Assembly (NCBI RefSeq): GCF_030160295.1
Contig: NZ_BSOB01000004.1
Location: forward strand, 238,030 to 302,029
Reading direction: 5' to 3'
From: Dyella acidisoli
GTDB lineage: Bacteria > Pseudomonadota > Gammaproteobacteria > Xanthomonadales > Rhodanobacteraceae
DNA length: 64,000 nucleotides
Made by a program: the position numbers and the translations under genes. Positions 33,176-43,100 of this stretch are shown here, piece after piece. The notes under the pieces were generated by a model, which did not search any database, was not told the origin of the DNA, and saw only the letters and a program-made list of their open reading frames with translations. Positions within the stretch are counted from its first letter, which is position 1. The number at the start of each line of letters is the position of its first letter.

Positions 33176-35083
33176 ATGAAGTCCCCAGCAAGCCCGCACG
33201 GTGCGATGGACACGTCCCCTCTCCCCTCCGGAGAGCACATTCTCTCCTTTCCCTTTCCCCAAGGGGAAAGGGGTAGGGGCCGCACTTGCGAAAGTGTGAG
33301 GCCAGTGCGTCCCTTCACCCCAACCCTCTCCCCGGAGGGGAGAGGGAGCCGCGCTGGGTGGCGTGCTCGCAAGAGCATGTTGTGCATCGCCATCGGCCTT
33401 TTGCTAGGTGTACCTGCTGTTGGCGCGTATGCGCAAGACACAGCACCTTCGACCAACGCCACCATCAACCTGATTCGCCTGATGGTGAAGAAAGGATTGA
33501 TCACGCAAGGCGAAGCCGACGGCTTGATCAAGCAAGCCAACGATGAAGCCGTACAGGCGCGCCAAGCAACTGCCGCCACCGCTGCACCAACAGATGGCGC
33601 ACAACCGGGCGACGTACGCGCGGTGTACGTTCCACAAAGTGTGCGCAACGAGATTCGCGAGCAGGTGAAGCAGGAAGTGATTGCGCAGGCCAAGTCCGAA
33701 CACTGGGCCGAACCGAACGCGTTGCCGGAATGGTTGGATCGCATCAGTTGGTACGGCGACGTGCGTGTACGCGACGAATCCTGGTACTACAGCCGCAAAA
33801 ACTCGCCCGACTTCATCAACTACGCCGCGCTCAACCAGACCGGTCCGTATGACCTCAACACCATCACCCAGGGCGTGAACCCGCCGATCCTCAACTCCAC
33901 CCAGAATCGCCTGAACATGCTGCGTTTGCAGGCGCATATCGGTATCAAGGTGAAGCTGGGCGATACCGTTACCGCGGGCGTGCGCATTGGCTCCGGTAAC
34001 GACAACAATCCGGTATCCACCACGCAGACGCTGGGCGGTGGCCTGGTCAAGAAGAACCTGTGGCTGGATCAGGCCTGGGTGCGCTGGCAGCCCAATCAGT
34101 ATTACTCGGTTACGGCCGGCCGCATGCCTACGCCGTTCCTGCAGACCGATCTTATTTTCTCGCCCGAACTCAATTTCGATGGCGTGGTTGGCCATGGCGA
34201 GTTCCCGTTCACCGATGACGTAAAAGGCTTCGTTACCGCAGGCGCGATTCCGATCCAGTACACCAGCAACAACGCGCCTACGCAGGCTTTTGGTGATGCG
34301 AAATACGGTGTCGGCGACAAGTGGATGTGGGCCACGCAGTTGGGCTTCACATGGAAGTTGGCTGAGGATGTGCAATGGAAAGCCGGGTTGGCCTACTACT
34401 TCTTCAACCGCATGCAAGGCCAGCTTTCCGCGCCATGCCAGGTCAATAACGGCCTTACCAACTACTGCAGCACGGATAACACCGCTCCCGATTACATGCA
34501 GTGGGGTAACACGGTATTCCTGCTACGCGACATCCTTCCTTATCCGGGCTCGCCGAACAACTATGCGCAGCCGCAGTTCGTGGGCTTGGCGTACAACTAT
34601 CACATCGCCGACATGGTCAATAAGCTTGACTTCAAGGTGGGTGAAACGCCGATCGAGATTCAGGCGGAGTACGAGCGCAACATGGCCTACCACATGCGCA
34701 GTGCATTCGATCGCTATCCGAATGGCCTGGGCGTGCCGGTGAACAACTACCAAGGTAGCAGCAACGGATCGAATGGTCCGTACAAGAGCGGCCCGGTGGG
34801 TTGGCTGTTGCGCGGCATCATCGGCACGCCGCAACCGATGGCATTGAACGAATGGAACATTGCCCTGGGCTACAAGTATCTTCAGCCCGACGCGATGCTC
34901 GATGGTCTCACCGACCAGAACTTCCACCTCGGCGGCACCAATGCCAAGGGTTTCATCCTTACTGCCGACTACGGGATCGCGCCACGCACATGGTTGTCCG
35001 CGCGTTACTACGGCGCCAAGGTGGTGTACGGCCCGCCGTTCAACATCGACGTGGTGCAGTTCGAAATAAGCACGAAATTCTGA
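33176..35083 (+). CDS. putative porin (Porin_5-like) with REP sequence translated inside its signal-peptide region
   Basis: 635 residues from ATG 33176 (GGAG 6 nt ahead). The mature part starts near AQDTAPSTNATINLIRLMVK, with an SLH-like helical segment (GLITQGEADGLIKQANDEAV). A 16- to 18-strand-type barrel follows, with many aromatic and Gly/Asn residues (AGVRIGSGNDNNPVSTTQTL, YSVTAGRMPTPFLQTDLIF) and a terminal Phe (VVQFEISTKF). Between MKSPASPHGAMD and ARKSMLCIAIGLLLGVPAVG about 55 residues are read from REP-like palindromes (PLPSGEHILSFPFPQGERG, FTPTLSPEGRGS). The hydrophobic signal core therefore sits some 65 residues from the start. An internal ATG at 33377 would give a short signal but has a weak ribosome site. 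Confidence 0.85.
   Translation: MKSPASPHGAMDTSPLPSGEHILSFPFPQGERGRGRTCESVRPVRPFTPTLSPEGRGSRAGWRARKSMLCIAIGLLLGVPAVGAYAQDTAPSTNATINLIRLMVKKGLITQGEADGLIKQANDEAVQARQATAATAAPTDGAQPGDVRAVYVPQSVRNEIREQVKQEVIAQAKSEHWAEPNALPEWLDRISWYGDVRVRDESWYYSRKNSPDFINYAALNQTGPYDLNTITQGVNPPILNSTQNRLNMLRLQAHIGIKVKLGDTVTAGVRIGSGNDNNPVSTTQTLGGGLVKKNLWLDQAWVRWQPNQYYSVTAGRMPTPFLQTDLIFSPELNFDGVVGHGEFPFTDDVKGFVTAGAIPIQYTSNNAPTQAFGDAKYGVGDKWMWATQLGFTWKLAEDVQWKAGLAYYFFNRMQGQLSAPCQVNNGLTNYCSTDNTAPDYMQWGNTVFLLRDILPYPGSPNNYAQPQFVGLAYNYHIADMVNKLDFKVGETPIEIQAEYERNMAYHMRSAFDRYPNGLGVPVNNYQGSSNGSNGPYKSGPVGWLLRGIIGTPQPMALNEWNIALGYKYLQPDAMLDGLTDQNFHLGGTNAKGFILTADYGIAPRTWLSARYYGAKVVYGPPFNIDVVQFEISTKF
33216..33352. repeat. REP-like palindromes inside the porin coding sequence
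   Basis: CCCCTCTCCCCTCCGGAGAG (from about 33216), CCCTTTCCCCAAGGGGAAAG plus GGGTAGGGG (about 33250-33278) and CACCCCAACCCTCTCCCCGG plus AGGGGAGAGGG (about 33317-33347) are units of the family seen at 4301, 13891 and 35721. Here they are read in frame without a stop. Confidence 0.8.
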
Positions 35084-35091
35084 GGTGAACG

Positions 35092-35712
35092 ATGAAACGC
35101 GCAGCGATCGCCATCTTGCTCTATCTCGCGTTGATCACGAGTCTGCATGCACAAACGTTGGAGCAGCAACTGCGCTCGCAGCTCGCCGATGCGCGCAGCC
35201 AGTTGCAGGACCTTCAAGGTCAGCAGGCGCAATGGCAGGCGGAGAAAACCAAGCTTGAACAGGAGCGCGACGCGGCGCGCAAGGAGGCGGATGCTGCCAA
35301 GGCCGAATTAGGCAAGCATCGCTCTGCTTCAACGCAGGACACGGCGGCCCTGGCTTCCGAACGCGCTGCCCGCGAACAGGCCGAGTCAGAAGTACAGCGC
35401 CTGCAAAAAACGGTGGCTGACGCCAACGCCAACGAGCACACGCAGGAACAACATGGCAATGATCTTGCCGGGCAGCTGCACGAAGCACAGACGCAGGTCG
35501 CCACCTGCACCGCCAAGAATCAGCAGCTCTATCAGATCGGCAACGAGATACTGGATGCATATAGTCATATGAGCATTGGCCGCGTGATCGCCAGCCGTCA
35601 GCCGTTCGCAGCCTCGGAGCGGGCGAAGCTGGAAAATGCGGCGCAGGCGTATGGCGATCGTCTGTATGAGCAGCGGTACGATCCGCGCGCCACACCGTCC
35701 AAGAAGCCATAA
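35092..35712 (+). CDS. periplasmic coiled-coil protein of unknown function
   Basis: 206 residues with a signal peptide (AIAILLYLALITSLHAQ) and a long heptad-rich coiled coil (LEQQLRSQLADARSQLQDLQ through AKLE-type repeats to about residue 145). A short C-terminal part follows (YQIGNEILDAYSHMSIGRVI, AAQAYGDRLYEQRYDP). It starts 8 nt after the porin stop behind GAGGTG, so the two are co-expressed. The gene belongs to the TpsB-ExbBD-TonB cluster. A role as a periplasmic spacer or chaperone for the giant exoprotein is possible but not shown by the sequence. Confidence 0.8.
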   Translation: MKRAAIAILLYLALITSLHAQTLEQQLRSQLADARSQLQDLQGQQAQWQAEKTKLEQERDAARKEADAAKAELGKHRSASTQDTAALASERAAREQAESEVQRLQKTVADANANEHTQEQHGNDLAGQLHEAQTQVATCTAKNQQLYQIGNEILDAYSHMSIGRVIASRQPFAASERAKLENAAQAYGDRLYEQRYDPRATPSKKP

Positions 35713-35720
35713 CTTTTATT

Positions 35721-35871
35721 CCCTCTCCCCTTTGGGGAGAGGGTTAGGGTGAGGGGGCAAGGCTTGCCGGAAACTTCTATCGAAGCGGCCTGAGATTTTT
35801 GTGGTCTGGCATGAACGGGCATGAGGCAAGATTGGCCCCTCACCCCGGCCCTCTACCCGAAGGGGGAGGGA
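35721..35871. repeat. inverted pair of REP-like palindromes between coiled-coil and OmpH-like genes
   Basis: CCCTCTCCCCTTTGGGGAGA plus GGGTTAGGGTGAGGGGG (35721-35757) faces CCCCTCACCCCGGCCCTCTA plus CCCGAAGGGGGAGGGA (35837-35871). This is the same inverted-pair arrangement as at 4301-4437. Confidence 0.8.
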
Positions 35872-35945
35872 GTGTTGCCAACTTGCTGCAATCAATGCGC
35901 AATTGGCGTAGCTTGAAGTCTTTTCCACCACTGAAGGACTCCATT

Positions 35946-36566
35946 ATGCGCATTGATCGCACGCCGTTAGCTCTAGCCGCCCTTGTTCTGGCCATCGTTC
36001 CGGGTACCGCCGCGTTGGCCCAGTCCAGCGATACCAACCCGCCGCTCGGCGGTCCCGTGGTATCCGGCGTCTGCCTGCTGTCGCGTGAAGCGATCTTCGC
36101 CAACGCCAAGGTCGGCAAGGCCGCGTCCGCGCGCCTGAAGCAACTTGCCGATCAGGCACAGAGCGAGATCGATACGGAGCGCAAGCCGATCGACGCCGAC
36201 GTCCAGGCTTACCGCGCGCAGGCGGCTTCGCTTTCTGCCGATCAACGCCAAACGCGCGAACAAGCGCTTTCTCAGCGCATGCAGAAAGTGCAGACGGACC
36301 AGAATCAGCGTGCCCGGCAGTTGGAAGCCACGCGCGTCAAGGCGATGGGGCAGATTGCGCAGTATGCGCAGCCGGTGATTACCGACACCTATCGCAGCAA
36401 GAGCTGCGGCCTGCTGCTGGACCGCAACGCGGTGCTGGGCGGCAACATGGGTAACGATCTCACGCCACTGGTCGTGCAAGGGCTGGATGCCAAGATCTCG
36501 ACTATTTCATTCAATCTGGAACCGGTTCCTGCCGGCGGCGGCGCATCGGGCGGCACGCAGCAGTGA
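35946..36566 (+). CDS. OmpH/Skp-like periplasmic chaperone
   Basis: 206 residues from ATG 35946, with AAGGA 7 nt ahead. A signal peptide (LALAALVLAIVPGTAALAQ) is followed by an OmpH/Skp profile: GVCLLSREAIFANAKVGKAA with the typical N-terminal strand, a long helical hairpin (RLKQLADQAQSEIDTERKPI, AYRAQAASLSADQRQTREQA), and the return strand (KSCGLLLDRNAVLGGNMGND). Skp-like proteins hold unfolded outer-membrane or secreted proteins in the periplasm. In this cluster the natural client is the 4197-residue TpsA or the barrel proteins. The C terminus is Gly/Gln-rich. Confidence 0.85.
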   Translation: MRIDRTPLALAALVLAIVPGTAALAQSSDTNPPLGGPVVSGVCLLSREAIFANAKVGKAASARLKQLADQAQSEIDTERKPIDADVQAYRAQAASLSADQRQTREQALSQRMQKVQTDQNQRARQLEATRVKAMGQIAQYAQPVITDTYRSKSCGLLLDRNAVLGGNMGNDLTPLVVQGLDAKISTISFNLEPVPAGGGASGGTQQ

Positions 36567-36581
36567 TTAGGCAATGAAGTC

Positions 36582-36950
36582 ATGCGCGCGATGCAATCGC
36601 CAATAGTGTTGCTGGGTACGTGGTGCCTGGCATCTGCAGCCGTGATGGTGCAGGCGATGGCGTGCGCGCAAACGACTTCGCCTTCTTGCGTCGACGTCAG
36701 CGTCAATGATCGGCCGGCATTGTCATATGCCTGCTTGAATCAGCGTCTGGCGTCGACCACTCATTTGGCATCAGAACCACAGGTTCAGCTCGACGCTGTG
36801 GCGCACGCGCCCAGCAATCAGCAAGTCGGGCAATTCAACTTTTCGGCATTCAGTCATCAAATGGGCAACAGTCTGGGCAAGTCGGTGATACCGCAGCGCC
36901 CAGCGCCGCCAGCTGCGCCACCATTGCTGGGTGTGCCCATCCACCCGTAG
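36582..36950 (+). CDS. small secreted protein of unknown function
   Basis: 122 residues with a signal-peptide-like start (PIVLLGTWCLASAAVMVQAM, cleavage near ACAQ). The rest is polar, with two Cys (SCVDVSVND, SYACLNQRLA) and a Pro-rich end (PQRPAPPAAPPLLGVPIHP). It starts 16 nt after the OmpH-like gene and is the last gene before the tpsA promoter. I do not recognise a family. The Pro-rich tail and Cys pair would suit a small periplasmic or surface accessory factor. Translation start is uncertain (ATG 36582 or 36591) because the ribosome site is weak. Confidence 0.6.
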   Translation: MRAMQSPIVLLGTWCLASAAVMVQAMACAQTTSPSCVDVSVNDRPALSYACLNQRLASTTHLASEPQVQLDAVAHAPSNQQVGQFNFSAFSHQMGNSLGKSVIPQRPAPPAAPPLLGVPIHP

Positions 36951-36952
36951 TC

Positions 36953-37027
36953 CGTAAGTTGGGGTGCACACCCCAACATCACCATGCCCGATACATAAGG
37001 ATGTTGGGGTTTGCACCCCAGCCTACG
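36953..37027. repeat. palindromic intergenic repeat upstream of tpsA
   Basis: CGTAAGTTGGGGTGCACACC plus CCAACAT is mirrored by ATGTTGGGGTTTGCACCCCA plus GCCTACG. It is a divergent member of the family at 23367-23440 and 60030-60097. It may end the upstream operon before the separate tpsA promoter. Confidence 0.75.
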
Positions 37028-37074
37028 GAAAACATTTCCTTCGCGTGAAGACCCCGCGACATTCCCCATGAAAT

Positions 37075-37115
37075 TTTGATGACACGGTTCAGTCCGTCAT
37101 CCACGCAGCGGTCTA
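37075..37115 (+). promoter_or_regulatory. ECF sigma promoter of tpsA
   Basis: TTTTGATGACACGGTTCAGT plus CC (to 37095), a 14-nt spacer and GGTCTA (37110-37115) match the TpsB-operon promoter at 28151-28192 in both boxes and spacing. The GTG start of tpsA is 43 nt after the -10. Confidence 0.78.
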
Positions 37116-37158
37116 CTTAACCGAAGGCCAGGCGAAAAACGTTCAGGGGAAGAGCTTC

Positions 37159-40100
37159 GTGATCACACCGGTCGGTTCAGGCAAACGTTCCCGTTCCATG
37201 CGTGCAACTGCGGCCAGACATCCCCTGGCCTATGCCATTGCCTCTGTACTGGCGATGGCCGCTATGCCGACGCATGCCGGCGGCCCGCAGGCACTAAGTT
37301 CAGCGTGGCTGTCGCAGCAGGCAGCGAATCGTCCCGCTACACAGGCCACCGGTGGAAATTCATCGGCGCTTACCGGTGTTGCCGCTCAGACGCCGCAGCA
37401 GTTATTGCAGCAACAACAAGTACAGCAGTCGCTCGCCAACTTAAATCGCGCGGCACAAGCTGTTGCTGCGCAGATCGCCGCACAGCAATCGGCACAGCAA
37501 GCTGCGCAACAACAGACATCGCCAGTACCGAATGGCCTTACATCGGGTGGCCTGGTTGTCGCGTCGGGTGTCTCCAGCAATCCATCGCTATGGCAGAACG
37601 CAAACCTGCCTACGCAAACCACGTCGAACGGACAGACCACCGTCCAAGTGAAGCAGACCGCACAAAAAGCCATCCTCACTTGGAACAGTTTCAACGTCGG
37701 TCGCAACACCACGCTGTACTTCAATCAAAGCGGCGGCAATCAGACCAACGGCAGCAACAACAATTGGATCGCGCTCAATCGCGTCATTGATCCAAGCGGC
37801 GTGCCCAGTCAGATCTTCGGCCAAATCAAGGCCGAAGGCACGGTGTATCTGCTCAATCACAACGGCATCTTGTTCGGCGCGGGTAGCCAAGTGAATACGC
37901 AGTCGCTGATGGCCAGTTCGCTGGATCTTTTCAGTAGCGATGTGAATGCAAGCAATAGCGCGTTCCTTAGCGGCGGCATTGCCTCCGGCAGCGCCAATTT
38001 GCCGGTCTTAGTCAACGGCGCGTTTACCGATGGCAAGAATCACGATGTGGTGGTGCAGAGCGGTGCCTCCATCGTTGGCGGCACGCAAGGCTTCGTGCTG
38101 CTGGCCGCACCCAATGTCGCCAACGCCGGCAGAATCGTGGATGACCAGGGGCAGGTGATCCTGGCGGCGAGCACGCAAATCGACAACGCAAGTGCAGGCT
38201 CTGCCACGCAGCCGTTGTCGGTGGTGAATGCGGGAGTCGGCGGCACCGCCGCCAATACGGGCTTGCTGCAATCGCGCCGGGGCGAAGTGGAGATGGATGG
38301 CTACAACGTCACACAAGATGGCGTGGCCCTGGCCTCAACCAGCATCAGTTATCCGGGCAGCATCGTTCTGAATGCGCAGGATGGATGGATCGGCGGCACA
38401 AACTATGGACGCGGTGGCATTCTGGTGCTCGGCCCCGATTCCGTTACCACCGTGCTGCCGGAAGAGGATGGTGCGACCACCACATCCACCGCCGCAGCTA
38501 CTGCAGCTTTCGAGACCAGTAGCCTCATTCTCAGTGGCGAAACCGTCAACTTCCAGTTCGGCTCGTTGCTGGAAGCGCCCAACGCCAATCTCAGCATCAA
38601 TGCTTATTTCAGTAATTACAGCACTAATGTCTACACCAATCCGCTGGCCGGCCGCCTTTACGTCGACAACGGCGCAGTGATCGATGTTTCGGGCCTGGCC
38701 GACGTTGGGCTTCCCATATCAGTCTTACTGGTGACGATTCCGCGCATCGGCCAGAACGAACTGGCGAATTCGCCGCTGTTGCGCAACAGCTTTCTGTATA
38801 GGCAGAAGAATGTAGTGGTCGACAGCACCCAAAGCGGTGTTATGGCCAATGGCCTCGCATGGGTGGGTAGCCCCATCCTCAATGTTTCCGGTTATGTAGA
38901 TGATGTGCCGCGCACCATCGATCAGATGATGACCAACGGCGGCAGCATCAATCTCAACGGCAATCAGGTCATCGTGCGTAGCGGTGCGCAACTGAATCTG
39001 GGTGGTGGCTATATCGCCTACCAACCTGGCTGGATCACCACACCCAACTTGATGGCTTCCAACGGCCGTATCTACAACATCGCCGATGCCGACCCCAACG
39101 TTACTTATGTCGGCTTTGCAGGCGATTACGAGGTGGTCGACAACCGCTGGGGCGTCACCACCAATTACAGCAATCCGTTGCTAGCCGGCACTACGCGTTG
39201 GGACAGTGGTTTTGCCGTTGGCGGCAATGCCGGCACGCTCAACATCGCCACAGGCCAGGCCCTGGTGCTGGATGGTCAGATCAACGCGCAAGCGTTTGCC
39301 GGTCGCAACCAGGTGACGCAGGGCACTCAACCTAATGGCGGCACGCTGGATATCAGCGTGAGCGGTGCGGCGAACGCGGCGGGCATGTCGCTTGCACCCA
39401 GCATCTTGTTGCAACAATCGGTATCGCCACTCGAACAGCTTGACCCCAGTTTCCAGGCCGATACGACTTGGTCTAGCGTGCTCAATGCCAACGATCCCAC
39501 CGGCACCAGCCCATATGATCTGTCGCGCTGGGTGCCGGTTTCGACCAACCTGGTGCAGCAAGGTGGGTTCAGTGCGGTCAACATGAGTTCCACTCTGCCG
39601 AATGGTGGCGAGATTCTAGAGCAAGCCGGCGCTGTGCTCGGTGTGAAGCCCGGCGGTTCGATCCAGCTTACGGCAAACGCCATCAATATCTTCGGTGAAC
39701 TCAGCGCGCCGTCCGGTGCGATTACCTTGACGGCATCAGGCGATGGTGATTTTCCCGACCCGACCAGTCTGACGGGGGCTGTGCAGCACGAAAACATCAC
39801 CATCCATAGCGGCGCGGTGTTGAGCACGCGCGGATTGTGGGTAAACGACGCTGGTGCTTCCGCAGACAATTACATCGGCGATCGCTACATCAATGGCGGA
39901 ACCATTAGCTTGATTGCAAATCAGGCTAGCGTTCAGGGTTACAGCGGTGCGACGACTGATGAAACGGGTTCGATCGTATTGCAATCCGGCAGCTTGCTGG
40001 ATGCATCGAGCGGCGGCTACGTCAACAGCAACGGGCAGTTGCAATTGAGTAATGGGATACCGAATGGCAGCGGAGGCAGCATAAGCCTGATCGACTATGC

Positions 40101-43100
40101 GAATCAGGGCTTGTTTACATTCAGTAACCGAAATCAGATCGCGCCTTCTGCCCTCGGACAGGGCAAGCTTGTGCTGGATGGTAGCTTGCGTGCGTACGGC
40201 TTCAGTGGTGGCGGTACGCTTACCTTGCAGGCGATCGACATCCAGATTGGCGGCAGCGCAAGTGATCTGGCGTTGAACAATGGCTTGTACTTGTCGCCCT
40301 CTTTCTTCGCGGGCCAAGGTTTTGACAATTACGCGCTTACTTCATTCACGGACGCCAATATTGCGCCAGGCGCGGTCGTGCAGATCAGCCGTGACAATTT
40401 GCTTCCGAATGTCACTGCACTCTTGGATGCACCTACAGGCACAGACATCTATGGTGAGAGTCCGCTAACCAGTAGCGCCTATGCAAGCGTGGGACAGCTG
40501 GCGCCTTACCTGCGTTATATCTCCCGTGGTGCGAATGGTCCCGGCTTCTCATTGAGTGCTGGCCTGTACCTGGGGTGGCCCGCAAACCCGTTAGCTCCTG
40601 CAGTGGGTCCGACAACGTATCCCGGCGTCACGGGCTCCTTGACGTTGGGCACGGGAGCGGCGATTACTGCCGACGCAGGCGCCAACATCACGCTGGCAGG
40701 CACGCAGTCCACCATCGTAGACGGCACGATTGATGCGCCTGGCGGGACCATCAGTGTCACCACTACGCCTGTGAATGCCGTCGCCATCCCCAGCGTGCCG
40801 GAGGTGTGGCTTGGTTCTCAGGCGGTTCTGAATGCCGCCGGTGTGTCCCTGGTCAATCCTTTGGCGGCGGCGGTGCCTGGCGAGAGCCTGAGCCAAGGCC
40901 TGACTACGCGCTATAACCCGCGCACCGGCGTGGTGTTGAACGGCGGCAGCGTGAGCCTGACTTCTGCCGAAGGCTATGTGCTTACCGAGCAGGGCAGCAT
41001 GATCGATGTATCGGGCAGCTCCGATGTGTACGACTTGCCTAAGACAAATGGCGTGCTCGACGGTACCGAAACTGGCTATACGCTTACCCCGGTATGGAGC
41101 GACGCTGGCTCCATCGTGCTGGGCGCAGCAGCAGGCCTGTACGCGGACGGCAGTCTGTTGGCGCAGGCGGGTAGCTCACAGGGTGAAGGCGGTAGTTTGC
41201 AAATCACGGGCATGAGTCCGGCCAACAATGTTTATGCCCCCAAGTCCACCGCCATCGTATTGCAGCAATCCGGCCTGCTGCTGCCGAGCTCCAGCCTGCA
41301 GCCGGGAAGTAACTCGGCGGCAAACAGTGCTACGGGCGTACTGTATTTCGCGCTGGATCGACTGAATGGCTCGGGCATCACTAGCCTTGTCCTTGGTCCC
41401 GATGTTTCGATCAGCAGTGCTATCAATACCAACAACAACTACAACCCTTTACCGATCGGCTTTGCCGGCAATATCAATCTTTCATTAGGCAAGCGCTTCG
41501 CGGCGTATGCAAACACGTTTACGGCTTTGCCCGCCGGCAGCAAAGACCTGTCCAACGTCAGCACTATCGCCTACAACATGGGTGATGGCACGGTGCAGAT
41601 AAGCGCACCCTATGTGGAGATCACTGGGGGCGTGGGTTATGCGACGGGGCAAGGGAGCCCGGTAGCTGGTAGCGGCGCGCTGAATATCAACGCTGATTTC
41701 ATGGACCTTGGCGGCTTGATCAATCTGCAGGGTTGGGCCAGCACCAGCTTCACCGCCAGCAACGCCATCCGTTTCTACGAACCAACAGACCTCGAGTATG
41801 GCAGCAGCGGCAGCATGACCCCTGGGCTGCTGTTCAGCACCGGCAATATCACGCTGCAGGCGACCGAGCTCTACCCAGTCACCAACTATTACTTCGCGAT
41901 CGATGCCAATCCTTCGGGTCTGAAGAACGCCCAAGGCCAGGCGCTCAGCACCACGCTCACAATCCTGGGCAATGGCAACGCCAGCGCGCCGTTGTCGGCG
42001 GGCGGGGGCCTGTTGCTGGATGCCGACAATATCGTGCAGGACGGCTCGGTGTGGGTGCCTTCCGGCGATCTCATCATCGGTGTGCAGAACCCCAGCGCCA
42101 CGGCGAGCGCTTTCGGCCTCAGCGGTGTGGGTGCCGCTTTGAATTTGGTCACTACGCAAAGCGCCACGCTCGGCACCGGCAGTCTTACCTCAGTTTCGCT
42201 AGACGGCGAAACGGTTCCCTATGGCAGCACGACTGATGGCCTGGAATGGAACTATGCCGGCGCTCCTTATTCGAGCTTTGCCGTTTCGCCTCTGACCGCG
42301 CCACCGTCCAAGTCCATCACCATAGCTGGAAATAACGTGTCGCTGGACAGCGGCGCCACTATCGATATCCGCGGCGGCGGCACCTTGCAGGCATCGGAAT
42401 GGGTGCCTGGCACGGGTGGCACTGTCAACGTGCTTACTCAATACGAAACCAGTTACGCCAACAGCACCACGGGCACGCAGGTACCGCAGTACACCGATGG
42501 CCGTGCTATTTACGCCATCCTGCCCGGTTATACCGCGCCGGTCAGCGCGCAGGATGCGGCTATGACCAGCGCTGCGGGCGCCGGGGCTGGCCCGGGCCTG
42601 GGTCAATCGATCTATCTATCCGGCGTCGCCGGCCTGCCTGCTGGTTACTACACCTTGCTGCCGGCTGGCTACGCGACTCTGCCAGGTGCCTATCGCGTGG
42701 TGCAGGACACCAGCTCGCAGAACATCGCACTTGGGCAAAACGCTGTGCTGCCCGATGGCACGCTCAGCATCACGGGTTATTTTGCCAACGCCCTCGATGG
42801 TGCGCACCAATCCACCACCACCACCTTCCTGGTGCAGTCGGCCCCGGTCTGGCAGCAGTATTCGCAGGACCGGTTCACCAACGCGGACAGCTATTTCACG
42901 GCCCAGGCCACCAGCAATGGTACGGTCGCGCCCTTGTTGCCTGCCGATGGCGGCCATCTGGTGCTGAGTGCCACTCAGCAATTGCAATTAGGCGCCAGTT
43001 TGGACAACGCGCCTGCCACCGGTGGACGCCCTGGTCTGGTGGATATCGCGGCGCAAGCGATCCAGGTAGTGGGTGCCGATTCCACTCCGCTGGTGGGTTA

